Shown: positions 43,301 through 55,879 of the stretch, piece by piece
How positions within the stretch are numbered: the stretch's first letter is position 1
How the letters are laid out: the number at the start of each line of letters is the position of its first letter
Source of the DNA: Chlorella sorokiniana
Lineage: Eukaryota; Chlorophyta; Trebouxiophyceae; Chlorellales; Chlorellaceae
Assembly: GCA_025917655.1 (NCBI GenBank)
Contig: CP084615.1
Coordinates: 1,426,001 to 1,490,000, forward strand
Direction of reading: 5' to 3'
Length of the DNA stretch: 64,000 nucleotides
Made by a program: the position numbers and the translations under genes
The notes under the pieces: generated by a model
What the model was told of the DNA's origin: nothing
What the model saw: the letters and a program-made list of their open reading frames with translations, nothing else
The model's database searches: none

Positions 43301-46300
43301 TCAGAGCACCCCTACTCCACACTCATCGGCTCCCTCATGTACCTGGCATCCTGCACCAGACCCGACATCGCCCAAGCCGTGGGAGCGCTGGCGCGCTACA
43401 TGTCCAAGCCCACCACCTCCCACTGGACTGCAGCCAAGCATGTGCTGCGCTACCTCGCTGGCACCCCTGACTACGGCATCATCTTCAGCCCATCCAATTC
43501 TACCCTCGACGCCTACTGCGACGCCAACCATGCTGGCGACATCGACACCCGCCGCTCCACCACCGGCTACGTCTTCACCTTCAAGAACGGCGCCATCACC
43601 TGGAGCTCACGTCTGCAACCCACCGTCGCCGCATCTACTGCCGAAGCTGAATACATGGCAGCCGCCTCATCCGTCAAAGAAGCACTGTGGCTGCGCAAGC
43701 TCTTCAACGACCTGGACCTGCACATCGCCTGCATCGACATCAAGTCAGACAGCCAGTCAGCCATCCACATGCTGAAGAATCCAGTCATCTCACTCCGTTC
43801 CAAGCACATCGACATCATCCACCACTTTGCACGCGAGCGCGTCATCCGTGGCGAAGTCAACTTCTGCTACATCCCCACCGACGCCATGGTTGCTGACATC
43901 CTGACCAAGCCCGTGCCCGCCAACAAGTTCAAGCACTGCCGCGCAGCTATGGGCATCGCCTGAGTGCAGCGGCTGTGCAGCCTGCGTGGGAGTGTTGAGA
44001 TGTGGCTGAGCCACATGTCCAGCCTGCACACCCGCAGCACATCTCCCCAGCTGCCACGTGGCAGGCGCTGCTGACGTGGACACATTTTCGTCATGCATGA
44101 GCCCAACTTAGCTAATACGCCCAGACACCCTTCGATTATGCTTCCCCACTTTATTCTAAGTTGATCGACACAAACGCCATGCATTTTTGTGCACCTGAGC
44201 CCCGCCGTTATTCCTCTGGCCACCCTGGATACCACCACTTCGGACACCACTCCGCAAATGCCGGAATAATGCCAAAAGCAGCATTGTTCTGCTCCAGCAT
44301 ACTTAGCGCCATTCTGCGCCCTTTTCCATACTCTTGCGCACTTTGTAACTGCCTCCATCCAACACAAGCCACTCAGAAAGGGGCGAGGAAACCGAGTGTG
44401 GAAGCGTGCTGGAGGGAGCCATGGGAACAGGGACAAGTCAACGCAGGAGCCGAGCGCAGGGGAACCGTCAACCAGTGGATGCAAAGAGCAAGGACGGGGC
44501 AAGCCGAGGGCTAGCGGGCACACGACTACCGACAGCAAGGGCATGTACGCGCTCCGCAGGTGTGCCTGCCGGCCCGCTAGGACCGGCGGCGCGGGTGCCG
44601 CAAGGCAAGCCGGGCGGGGGCGGCGGACCCCGCCGGCACGTTGCGATGGCGCTGTACTGAGCGTTGACGCTGCGGTTGGAAGGCGGCGGGCGTTGGTTGA
44701 AGCGGCGGGCTTCCATGTCGCGGCGCTTCTTGTTGCACTCGTGGGCGTAGTGGCCAGGCTTGTGGCAGTAGAGGCAGGTGCCTTCGGCGTAGGCGCGGGC
44801 GTCGCGGGCGGAGCGCTCGTCGCCGCGAATGTTATGTTATGTTACACGCGAATGCCGAAGTTGCGTGGTGGGCCAAAGTTGGGAGGTGGGCCGTTGAAGT
44901 TAGGCGGCCGCATGCGGGGGTTATGTTATGTTACACTGGTTTAACGTCTGCCTTCGGGACAATCACTGTCCCTCGCAGACGGGGCATAGGGCCCATGCGG
45001 GGTTGTTGATTGTAGACGTCTTCGTCCAGCTTGCCGTTGAGGAAGGCGGTCTTGACGTCCAGCTGGTGAATCTCCAGGTCAAGGTCGGCAGCAATGGCCA
45101 ACACGGTGCGCAGGGTGGAGTACTTGGAGGTCTTCAGGCTCGGCTGGTGCTCCCACACCCTCAAGCATCGCCTTCAAGCTCACCGCCGACGGCGACCCGC
45201 TGGACATCTCAGAGCACCCCTACTCCACACTCATCGGCTCCCTCATGTACCTGGCATCCTGCACCAGACCCGACATCGCCCAAGCCGTGGGAGCGCTGGC
45301 GCGCTACATGTCCAAGCCCACCACCTCCCACTGGACTGCAGCCAAGCATGTGCTGCGCTACCTCGCTGGCACCCCTGACTACGGCATCATCTTCAGCCCA
45401 TCCAATTCTACCCTCGACGCCTACTGCGACGCCAACCATGCTGGCGACATCGACACCCGCCGCTCCACCACCGGCTACGTCTTCACCTTCAAGAACGGCG
45501 CCATCACCTGGAGCTCACGTCTGCAACCCACCGTCGCCGCATCTACTGCCGAAGCTGAATACATGGCAGCCGCCTCCTCCGTCAAAGAAGCACTGTGGCT
45601 GCGCAAGCTCTTCAACGACCTGGACCTGCACATCGCCTGCATCGACATCAAGTCAGACAGCCAGTCAGCCATCCACATGCTGAAGAATCCAGTCATCTCA
45701 CTCCGTTCCAAGCACATCGACATCATCCACCACTTTGCACGCGAGCGCGTCATCCGTGGCGAAGTCAACTTCTGCTACATCCCCACCGACGCCATGGTTG
45801 CTGACATCCTGACCAAGCCCGTGCCCGCCAACAAGTTCAAGCACTGCCGCGCAGCTATGGGCATCGCCTGAGTGCAGCGGCTGTGCAGCCTGCGTGGGAG
45901 TGTTGAGATGTGGCTGAGCCACATGTCCAGCCTGCACACCCGCAGCACATCTCCCCAGCTGCCACGTGGCAGGCGCTGCTGACGTGGACACATTTTCGTC
46001 ATGCATGAGCCCAACTTAGCTAATACGCCCAGACACCCTTCGATTATGCTTCCCCACTTTATTCTAAGTTGATCGACACAAACGCCATGCATTTTTGTGC
46101 ACCTGAGCCCCGCCGTTATTCCTCTGGCCACCCTGGATACCACCACTTCGGACACCACTCCGCAAATACCGGAATAATGCCAAAAGCAGCATTGTTCTGC
46201 TCCAGCATACTTAGCGCCATTCTGCGCCCTTTTCCATACTCTTGCGCACTTTGTAACTGCCTCCATCCAACACAAGCCACTCAGAAAGGGGCGAGGAAAC

Positions 46301-49300
46301 CGAGTGTGGAAGCGTGCTGGAGGGAGCCATGGGAACAGGGACAAGTCAACGCAGGAGCCGAGCGCAGGGGAACCGTCAACCAGTGGATGCAAAGAGCAAG
46401 GACGGGGCAAGCCGAGGGCTAGCGGGCACACGACTACCGACAGCAAGGGCATGTACGCGCTCCGCAGGTGTGCCCGCCGGCCCGCTAGGACCGGCGGCGC
46501 GGGTGCCGCAAGGCAAGCCGGGCGGGGGGGGCGGCGGACCCCGCCGGCACGTTGCGATGGCGCTGTACTGAGCGTTGACGCTGCGGTTGGAAGGCGGCGG
46601 GCGTTGGTTGAAGCGGCGGGCTTCCATGTCGCGGCGCTTCTTGTTGCACTCGTGGGCGTAGTGGCCAGGCTTGTGGCAGTAGAGGCAGGTGCCTTCGGCG
46701 TAGGCGCGGGCGTCGCGGGCGGAGCGCTCGTCGCCGCGAATGTTATGTTATGTTACACGCGAATGCCGAAGTTGCGTGGTGGGCCAAAGTTGGGAGGTGG
46801 GCCGTTGAAGTTAGGCGGCCGCATGCGGGGTTATGTTATGTTACACTGGTTTAACGTCTGCCTTCGGGACAATCACTGTCCCTCGCAGACGGGGCATAGG
46901 GCCCATGCGGGGTTGTTGATTGTAGACGTCTTCGTCCAGCTTGCCGTTGAGGAAGGCGGTCTTGACGTCCAGCTGGTGAATCTCCAGGTCAAGGTCGGCA
47001 GCAATGGCCAACACGGTGCGCAGGGTGGAGTACTTGGAGGTCTTCAGGCTCGGCTGGTGCTCCCACACCCTCAAGCATCGCCTTCAAGCTCACCGCCGAC
47101 GGCGACCCGCTGGACATCTCAGAGCACCCCTACTCCACACTCATCGGCTCCCTCATGTACCTGGCATCCTGCACCAGACCCGACATCGCCCAAGCCGTGG
47201 GAGCGCTGGCGCGCTACATGTCCAAGCCCACCACCTCCCACTGGACTGCAGCCAAGCATGTGCTGCGCTACCTCGCTGGCACCCCTGACTACGGCATCAT
47301 CTTCAGCCCATCCAATTCTACCCTCGACGCCTACTGCGACGCCAACCATGCTGGCGACATCGACACCCGCCGCTCCACCACCGGCTACGTCTTCACCTTC
47401 AAGAACGGCGCCATCACCTGGAGCTCACGTCTGCAACCCACCGTCGCCGCATCTACTGCCGAAGCTGAATACATGGCAGCCGCCTCCTCCGTCAAAGAAG
47501 CACTGTGGCTGCGCAAGCTCTTCAACGACCTGGACCTGCACATCGCCTGCATCGACATCAAGTCAGACAGCCAGTCAGCCATCCACATGCTGAAGAATCC
47601 AGTCATCTCACTCCGTTCCAAGCACATCGACATCATCCACCACTTTGCACGCGAGCGCGTCATCCGTGGCGAAGTCAACTTCTGCTACATCCCCACCGAC
47701 GCCATGGTTGCTGACATCCTGACCAAGCCCGTGCCCGCCAACAAGTTCAAGCACTGCCGCGCAGCTATGGGCATCGCCTGAGTGCAGCGGCTGTGCAGCC
47801 TGCGTGGGAGTGTTGAGATGTGGCTGAGCCACATGTCCAGCCTGCACACCCGCAGCACATCTCCCCAGCTGCCACGTGGCAGGCGCTGCTGACGTGGACA
47901 CATTTTCGTCATGCATGAGCCCAACTTAGCTAATACGCCCAGACACCCTTCGATTATGCTTCCCCACTTTATTCTAAGTTGATCGACACAAACGCCATGC
48001 ATTTTTGTGCACCTGAGCCCCGCCGTTATTCCTCTGGCCACCCTGGATACCACCACTTCGGACACCACTCCGCAAATACCGGAATAATGCCAAAAGCAGC
48101 ATTGTTCTGCTCCAGCATACTTAGCGCCATTCTGCGCCCTTTTCCATACTCTTGCGCACTTTGTAACTGCCTCCATCCAACACAAGCCACTCAGAAAGGG
48201 GCGAGGAAACCGAGTGTGGAAGCGTGCTGGAGGGAGCCATGGGAACAGGGACAAGTCAACGCAGGAGCCGAGCGCAGGGGAACCGTCAACCAGTGGATGC
48301 AAAGAGCAAGGACGGGGCAAGCCGAGGGCTAGCGGGCACACGACTACCGACAGCAAGGGCATGTACGCGCTCCGCAGGTGTGCCTGCCGGCCCGCTAGGA
48401 CCGGCGGCGCGGGTGCCGCAAGGCAAGCCGGGCGGGGGCGGCGGACCCCGCCGGCACGTTGCGATGGCGCTGTACTGAGCGTTGACGCTGCGGTTGGAAG
48501 GCGGCGGGCGTTGGTTGAAGCGGCGGGCTTCCATGTCGCGGCGCTTCTTGTTGCACTCGTGGGCGTAGTGGCCAGGCTTGTGGCAGTAGAGGCAGGTGCC
48601 TTCGGCGTAGGCGCGGGCGTCGCGGGCGGAGCGCTCGTCGCCGCGAATGTTATGTTATGTTACACGCGAATGCCGAAGTTGCGTGGTGGGCCAAAGTTGG
48701 GAGGTGGGCCGTTGAAGTTAGGCGGCCGCATGCGGGGGTTATGTTATGTTACACTGGTTTAACGTCTGCCTTCGGGACAATCACTGTCCCTCGCAGACGG
48801 GGCATAGGGCCCATGCGGGGTTGTTGATTGTAGACGTCTTCGTCCAGCTTGCCGTTGAGGAAGGCGGTCTTGACGTCCAGCTGGTGAATCTCCAGGTCAA
48901 GGTCGGCAGCAATGGCCAACACGGTGCGCAGGGTGGAGTACTTGGAGGTCTTCAGGCTCGGCTGGTGCTCCCACACCCTCAAGCATCGCCTTCAAGCTCA
49001 CCGCCGACGGCGACCCGCTGAAAATCTCAGAGCACCCCTACTCCACACTCATCGGCTCCCTCATGTACCTGGCATCCTGCACCAGACCCGACATCGCCCA
49101 AGCCGTGGGAGCGCTGGCGCGCTACATGTCCAAGCCCACCACCTCCCACTGGACTGCAGCCAAGCATGTGCTGCGCTACCTCGCTGGCACCCCTGACTAC
49201 GGCATCATCTTCAGCCCATCCAATTCTACCCTCGACGCCTACTGCGACGCCAACCATGCTGGCGACATCGACACCCGCCGCTCCACCACCGGCTACGTCT

Positions 49301-49445
49301 TCACCTTCAAGAACGGCGCCATCACCTGGAGCTCACGTCTGCAACCCACCGTCGCCGCATCGACTACTGAAGCTGAATACATGGCAGCCGCCTCCTCCGT
49401 CAAGGAAGCACTGTGGCTGCGCAAGCTCTTCAACGACCTGGACCT

Positions 49446-49912
49446 TGCATGGGCCCTATGCCCCGTCTGCGAGGGACAGTGATTGTCCCGAAGGCAGACG
49501 TTAAACACGTGTAACATAACATAACCTGCACATCTCGCGGCCCCTGCCAGCCCGTGCCCGGCTTGCGTTGGATTCTTCCTTGCCTTTTCTGACTCTTTCA
49601 CAGTTTGCCTTGCTTTGCATCCTTGTCATCATGCTTTGCTTGCGTGCTTGCTTGCCATCCCGTGTGCTTGCTGCGTCTTGCATCTTCACCTCGGCGCGAT
49701 GGGGGTGCGCGGGCCCGGGCTTTGACTCCCGTGCGCTGCTGGCCTGATGAGTTCCCGGTTTCGAGAGCCAGCCCGTTCCTGTCTGTTGGCTTCGGCTGCA
49801 ACAGGGATGGGCCCGTTTGCGTCTGAGTTGCATGGGCCCTATGCCCCGTCTGCGAGGGACAGTGATTGTCCCGAAGGCAGACGTTAAACCAGTGTAACAT
49901 AACATAACATAA
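49446..49912 (+). mobile_element. Two LINE 3'-end insertions in the last array RNase H
   Basis: A short one (about 49446-49528) and a longer one (about 49534-49912), each ending in GTGTAACATAACATAAC. Short duplications of 4-5 bp (ACCT; ACATC) are visible. They split RNase H between NDLDL and HIACIDIK. Confidence 0.8.
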
Positions 49913-50153
49913 CATCGCCTGCATCGACATCAAGTCAGACAGCCAGTCAGCCATCCACATGCTGAAGAATCCTGTCATCTCCCTCCGCTCCAAGCACATC
50001 GACATCATCCACCACTTTGCACGCGAGCGCGTCATCCGTGGCGAAGTCAACTTCTTCTACATCCCCACCGACGCCATGGTTGCTGACATCCTGACCAAGC
50101 CTGTGCCTACCACCAAGTTCAAGTACTGCCGCGCAGCTATGGGCATCGCCTGA
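49913..50153 (+). pseudogene. Copia RNase H C-terminal end after the array
   Basis: Continues [20 protein letters not shown] ... to GIA-stop at 50153. Differs from array units (VPTTKFKY instead of VPANKFKH), matching the copy in 15444-15620. Followed by ~45 bp of LTR, then repeat X (50227-50475) and a CA microsatellite (50476-50495). Confidence 0.85.
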
Positions 50154-50495
50154 GTGCAGCGGCTGTGCAGCCTGCGTGGGAGTGTTAAGATGTGGCTGAG
50201 CCACATGTCCAGCCTGCACACCCGCAACACCCTTTCCATGGCTCCCCTCCTTTTCTTAGCCTGCCCCCTCATGGACGCCCCCTTCTCCCTGTCCCAGTAC
50301 GCCCCCCTTTTTTTTTTGTCTTGGCCTGGTTGCCTTTGCGTCTCTTCCGTGGTGGGTTGCTCCATCCTCGCCTCGGGTCTTTCAGTTCTTTGCCTTGCCC
50401 TGTTGTGCCGCTGCCTGCCCCAGTCTGGCGGTTGCCGGGATCTCGCGTTTCATCTGCCTTCACAGCGACATACCGAACACACACACACACACACA

Positions 50496-51078
50496 CTTGT
50501 GAGTCCCTTTTGGGGTCGGTCAGAGTCCGCCCAGCGGTCCGTTGGCGGGGCAGGGAACCTTGGCACAGTTCCTTGCGCAGGATCCGGTGGCGGTGGCTAG
50601 CTTTGTGCACCGTTGCTACCGTTTGTCGTTGGCTGGAGACGACACCCACAGCAGCGATTCTGAGCCCCAGCCCCACCGCGAGGCGACCCCGGCTTGAGTG
50701 GGCCTACGTCGCCGTTCTCGCGGCCCCTGCCAGCCCGTGCCCGGCTTGCGTTGGATTCTTCCTTGCCCTTTCTGACTCTTTCACAGTTTGCCTTGCTTTG
50801 CATCCTTGTCATCATGCTTTGCTTGCGTGCTTGCTTGCCATCCCGTGTGCTTGCTGCATCTTGCATCTTCACCTCGTCGCGATGGGGGTGCGCGGGCCCG
50901 GGCTTTGACTCCCGTGCGCTGCTGGCCTGATGAGTTCCCGGTTTCGAGGGCCAGCCCGTTCCTGTCTCTTGGCTTCGGCTGCAACAGGGATGGGCCCGTG
51001 TGCGTCTGAGTTGCATGGGCCCTATGCCCCGTCTGCGAGGGACAGTGATTGTCCCGAAGGCAGACGTTAAACCAGTGT
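50496..51078 (+). pseudogene. LINE 3' end fragment
   Basis: Starts inside the C-terminal domain ([12 protein letters not shown]..., [19 protein letters not shown]), then the 3'UTR with both hairpins, ending AACCAGTGTAACAT near 51078. Confidence 0.8.
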
Positions 51079-51082
51079 AACA

Positions 51083-51713
51083 TGTCTAACATGGGCACAT
51101 CCCCGTACAATGCCTTCACCGCATCAAGCAACGCCGTGGGCATCCCACGGCGCGCAAGCTTGTCCCAGAGCAACCTCCTATCCACCAAGTCGTACGCTTT
51201 CTTGAAATCCACAAAGCAAGTGAACAGAGGCGCACCCCGTGCCCGAGCTGACTCAATCAGCGTGCGCAACACGAAAATCTGGTCAGCGGTCCGGTGGTCC
51301 TTCCGGAACCCTGCTTGGCCTGCAGCTCTCAGGCCTGCCCCCTCCGCCCAGTCCGTGACCCTCTTGTTCACCAAGACGGCATATAGCTTTGCCAGCAACG
51401 TGCCAACTGCAATGCCCCTGTAGTTGCCAGGCTCCAACGGATCACCGGCCTTGAGTATGGGAGTGATTGCACTCACGGCAAGGACCGACATCGTGCCAAG
51501 GCGACGGCAGGCATTGAAGACAGCTGCTATGGCAGGAGCCAATGCGTCACATCCCCCTTCAGGATGTCAACCTGCTCAAAGCCTGTCACGGCGGCTCGCC
51601 GTTTGAGGCGGGGACGGCAGCTCGCACCTCAGCTGCGGTGAAGGGCCCATCAAAGGACTGGGGCGCAGTGCTGACCTCATTCGGTTGCGAATGGGTGGGT
51701 GGGTTGTTGCGGA
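51083..51713 (-). pseudogene. LINE RT domain fragment (minus), best preserved
   Basis: Minus-strand open stretch 51542-51083: ITPILKAGDPLEPGNYRGIA, GFRKDHRTADQIFVLRTLIE, FVDFKKAYDLVDRRLLWDKL, ALYGDVPM. These are RT motifs 0-2 of a LINE ORF2. Upstream part 51713-51543 continues from TAPQSFDGPF. Joined tail-to-3'-end with the plus-strand LINE at 51078. Confidence 0.85.
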
Positions 51714-52472
51714 CAGGGCATATGCCCCGTCCTCGAGGGACAGTGATTGTCCCGAAGTCAGACGTAAAACACGGACAGGCCCAGCCGGACCTGCCCCCAC
51801 TGCTCGTTGGGTGCTGTGGAGGACGAGCATCACATGGTGTTTGACTGCCCAAAGTATGCCCGCCTGCGAGCCGATTACAGCGAGTCCCTTTGTGGGGTCG
51901 GTCAGGGTCCGCCCAGCGGTCCGTTGGCGGGGCAGGGAACCTTGGCACAGTTCCTTGCGCAGGATCCGGTGGCGGTGGCTAGCTTTGTGCACCGTTGCTA
52001 CCGTTTGTCGTTGGCTGGAGACGACACCACAGCAGCGAGTCTGAGCCCCAGCCCCAGCGCGAGGCGACCCCGGCTTGAGTGGGCCTACGTCGCCGTTCTC
52101 GCGGCCCCTGCCAGCCCGTGCCCGGCTTGCGTTGGATTCTTCCTTGCCTTCTCTAACTCTTTCACAGTTTTTCCTTGCTTTGCATCCTTGTCATCATGCT
52201 TTGCGTGCATGCTTGCTTGCCATCCCGTGTGCTTGCTGCATCTTGCATCTTCACCTCGGCGCGGTGGGGGTGCGCGGGCCCGGGCTTTGACTCCCGCGCG
52301 CTGCTGGCCTGATGAGTTCCCGGTTTCGAGGGCCAGCCCATTCCTGTCTGCTGGCTCCGGCTGCAGCAGGGATGGGCCCGTTTGCGTCTGAGTTGCATGG
52401 GCCCTATGCCCCGTCTGCGAGGGACAGTGTTTGTCCCGAAGGCGGACATTAAGCACGTGTAACATAACATAA
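51714..52472 (+). pseudogene. LINE 3' end fragments in tandem
   Basis: A ~59-bp piece of LINE 3' end (51714-51772, hairpin GGGACA...TGTCCC) followed by a longer 3' end (51773-52472: CPHC-like zinc motif degraded to PAPTARWV in one frame, [13 protein letters not shown] in another, 3'UTR, GTGTAACATAACATAAC). Confidence 0.8.
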
Positions 52473-54478
52473 CATGCCGTTGGAGCAGGCAGCTTTGCTG
52501 TTGCAGTTGGTTGCCAGGCAGCACTCCCACCAAGCCGCCAGTACCAGTGGCAGGAATGCCAGCAACCGCAGCATTCCAATGCGAGCCACAAGCTGGTTTT
52601 CATGGGATTGCCTGTGGCAGCTGGCAGCCCTCCTGCGGCTGTGGAGCAGATGTTGCAGCACTTCTGCTCCACAGTCATGGGCCTGCAGGTCACGCCGCAG
52701 GTCCATTTTGTGCGTGGTGCACATGCGCCGTGGGTGGGACGGCCTCAAAGCACGGTGGTGGCTACCTTCAGTATCTCTGAAGGACGCGCCATCCTCGCTG
52801 CTAAGAGGCACTTGCCCAGGGGATGTTGGGTTAGCATCGACGTTACCCGTTCGCGGCAGGAACGGGCGGTGGGACACGCCGTGCGTATGTTGCGCAGGGC
52901 TGCCTCGCCGTACACAGTACGCCCGGCGGGCCGGCCACTTGCCTGGTGGGATTCTGGTGAACGGCAGGCGGTGACAGGGAGTTGGGTGGTGCCACCCCCG
53001 CCACCGCCGCCCCCACCGCCGCCCCCACCGCGCAGGGAGGCCCCCCTCCCTGTGCAGCTGGCACCCACACGACAGGCCCCAGTTCAGCCCGTGGCACGGG
53101 CCTAGGGGTGCGGGGGTGAGGAGGAGCTGCTGATCACCATGCAAAACACCTACGGGGCGCTGCGGCGTCAGCCCTCGTCTGTGTTTAGCACGGTTCGGGA
53201 GAGCATATCCTGATCTATACTGAGGCTTGGCTACCAGAGGGGGGCCAGTTCCAGTGCTGTCCGGGTATGCGGCGTATCATTTTCCCCGCCCTTCCTTGGA
53301 CCCGTCCCTCCCCTCACGGGGCGGCATCGTGGTCTACGCGCGTGCTGACGTGGCACATTGCGTGACCCTTGGTCGCGGAGATGCTCACGGCCGGTATGCG
53401 TGGTTACATCTGCACCGTGCGGTTGGGCTAGGAGATGACCTCGCCTTGTGTGCGTGGCATACTTTGCACCCAAACGGTACGAGGCGGTGTACGAGGCAGA
53501 CGAGGGGATGTGGGGGACGTTGGGGGAGGACATTGTTGCAGCACAAGGGCGCGGACTTGTGCTGCTTGCTGGCGATGTCAATGCCAGACCCAGGGAGCGT
53601 CCTGATTGGGTGGCTGGTGGCTCGGATGAGCACAACGTCGCCCTCCAGCACGCGTTGGCCGTGGGCGAGGAAGGGGCCTCCCCACGAGCATGCCGCGGCA
53701 GTCGCAAGATCGTGGCACCAACATTGGTTATGCCAATGAGTTGCTACACTTGTGTCAGACGACGGGCATGCGCATTGCCAATGGCAGAGTGGCAGGCGAT
53801 GAGACAGGCGCCTGCACCTGCTACCCTGTGGGTGGGGGCAGCAGCCAGGTTGACTTCTTCCTGGGCTGCCCCGGGTCTTCCCCCCTCCTCTCACGCCTTG
53901 TTGTGCGGGAAATTGACGCCCATTCGGACCACTGCCGGGTCAGCCTGCGGGTGTCGCTCCCTGCTGGGGTGCTGGGTGGGGCTGCAGAGGCTGAGCAGGG
54001 GGCGCGTTTGTTTATACCCTGCCTGACCCTGTGGCACCCACTTGGGACCCCGCCAAAGCGGAGGAGTGGCAAGCCCTCCTACAGTCTGATGCTGTTCAGG
54101 CGCGCTTGGCCGAGGTCGTCAGCGCCGCGGCCACCGTGCCTGACAGCGAGGGCCTGCAAGGCGTCATTGCAAACCTGCGCTCGGTCGTGGGTCAGTCGTT
54201 GACGGAGGTGATGCCGCAGGATGAACGCTCCACTCGGGGCCAGGGCCGCCGCCGCGCCAGCCGTGTAGAGGTTCGCCGTCAGGTTAACAGGGCACGCCGC
54301 GAGGTGCAGCGCCAACTGCGCTCCGCGGGCCCCGAGTCTCACGCCTATCGTCAGGGTGCCAAGGAGTACCGTCGCCTTCCTGCCCGCATGAAGCGTGAGC
54401 TGCGGCGAACAAAAGGGGCTTTGGCTGTCAAGCTTGCCAATGCGGACATGGCAGCTTTCTGGCGGAAAGTTTGGAGTA
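52473..54478 (+). pseudogene. LINE 5' half: ORF1 and ORF2 endonuclease
   Basis: Begins directly after a LINE tail. ORF1 spans about 52473-53105 with one frame change: PLEQAALLLQLVARQHS, RRM-like RPQSTVVATFSISEGRAILA, and a 13-Pro run. ORF2 ATG candidate at 53139 (MQNTYGALRRQPSS), then APE endonuclease motifs LIYTEAWLPEG, RGGIVVYARADV, LLAGDVNARPRERPDW, GGGSSQVDF, IDAHSDHCRVSL (catalytic SDH near 53925). Two or more frame breaks. Ends at AFWRKVW near 54475, so RT is missing here. It shows the family uses an APE-type nuclease. Confidence 0.85.
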
Positions 54479-55000
54479 GCACTTAACAGCAACGGAGCGC
54501 TCCTAGCTAGCTAGCTAGCTAGCGTCAAGTGTTGCACATGCGACAGAAATTTTCTCCTTGACTGGTGAGCAAGGCTCAGGCTTGTCTTCCAGCTGTATGC
54601 GTTAGTGGTCACGTTGTTGTTGTGTTTGTGTGGTTTTGTGCACAATGCATAAGGGGGCTGCCCACAAAGCACTGGTGCGTCCAAGGTTTTGACGCGCCCC
54701 CGCCGCCCGCCGCCGCCGCGCCCCCTCCCTCCCCCGCCCCTTCAGGAAGCACCAATTGTTGTTTCATTCATCTTTGTGTAACTACCAGCACAGTGAATTC
54801 GCCGCGCCCCCCCTCTCTTCTCCCCCTCTGTTCGTGTGGCGTTTTCTTTCTGGGTCGTGTGCCAGCCCAGGCCTGTCATCGCTGTTGTGATGTACACGGG
54901 TGTAACAGCAGCAGCAGCAGCAAACTCACGCGCTTTTCAAAACTATCTAGCTTCCGCTGCAGCGCTAGCATGGAATAAGCCCACTCGCGTCTACACACCC
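54479..55000. other. Intergenic, low complexity
   Basis: Right border of the transposon cluster. A GCTA tetranucleotide repeat (about 54506-54528), C-rich tracts (54700-54745, 54800-54830) and a CAG repeat (54906-54921) are visible. I see no convincing gene. Confidence 0.6.
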
Positions 55001-55830
55001 CGCCCGTAGGACGAAGCTATGTATAATGACCGATGGTTCAAACAATCACCAATGTGCAAGCAAGGACAGCATGACAAAACAAGATGCTTTGTTAGGTGGG
55101 TGGCAAGGCTGCGAGAGGAATACACAGTGCTTGGCATCGCCCAAAACTGTGTTGGACTGCCACGTGCATTCGGTTGGAGTGAGGAGACGGTTGCGTGTTG
55201 TTGCTGGCTAAAAGTCTGTGCCAAAGTGGATGGTAATGATTGGCGTGCTTGTAGCAAGGGCACCCCCCAACACGATGGCCACTATCTGTGCAAAACTCCT
55301 CCAAGTCAGGTGTGGCTGCCCTTGGCTCTACGACTGCCACGTGCCGTGTAGCCAAGTCTGGCGTTACGGAGCGTTTCCGCTCCCGTTTGGTCATATCTTG
55401 CTCCTGATGCCGATGTGACAATTCAAGTAAGTCAGGAGTGCCTAAGAGCGGGTACAAGAGGAAGAGCAGATGTTAGTTAACACAATTTACGTTCAATGTC
55501 TCGCAAACCCTTGCCACCCCCAAAATTCTTGCAAGCATCATTGCAAACCCCGACTGGCCACCATCACCTCTACGTCCTTCCAGCTGAGGCGCTGGAATGT
55601 CAGTCGCCGCTTGGGCAAGGTCAGGAGTGCCGTTGCCCTCAAGGGCCTGCAAGAATGTTGGCGGCGACTCCGCCCAGCCACGAACCTGCTCCAACACCGT
55701 TGTGGGTGCGAAATGTGAAGGTGGCGTTGCGGTAGTTGCGCCTTCGAAGCCTCGCCGTGGGACGCCGCCATGCATGCGCTGTTGCATGCGACCGGACAGC
55801 ACAAGGATTGCTCAGCGCGTCCTCATGACT
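55001..55830. other. Unassigned region with scattered TPDL-like repeats
   Basis: Minus-strand readings contain short repeated phrases of type TPDL (near 55330, 55370, 55430, 55625) but no domain I recognise. It may hold 3' exons or 3'UTR of the minus-strand gene to its right. Confidence 0.35.
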
Positions 55831-55879
55831 AACGCCGTAACGGCGCCAGAAATCTGTCTTTGCATGTTCCACGAGACAT

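Larger units (their letters stand above)
35612..49445 (+). repeat. Tandem macro-satellite: seven 1.91-kb units plus a partial eighth
   Basis: Head-to-tail units start at the repeated ACACCCTCAAGC: 35612-37520, 37521-39429, 39430-41338, 41339-43246, 43247-45154, 45155-47064, 47065-48972, and partial 48973-49445. Lengths are 1908-1910 bp and copies are almost identical. Only a few variants were seen (ATGCCGG/ATACCGG alternating, G-run lengths, CTGGAC to CTGAAA at 49018-49023). Each unit repeats the same mix of copia 3' coding region, LTR and inverted copia fragments, so none of the ~208-codon frames per unit is an independent gene. Confidence 0.96.

Noticed and set aside
42498-47593. Long plus-strand frames of 425-429 codons inside array units
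   Set aside because: They arise only where G-run length and a short tail happen to join frames; they read antisense gag and out-of-frame RNase H.
37611-48363. Seven repeated 208-codon proteins as a gene family
   Set aside because: Each is the same copia RNase H 3' fragment starting at an internal Met, copied with the array unit.
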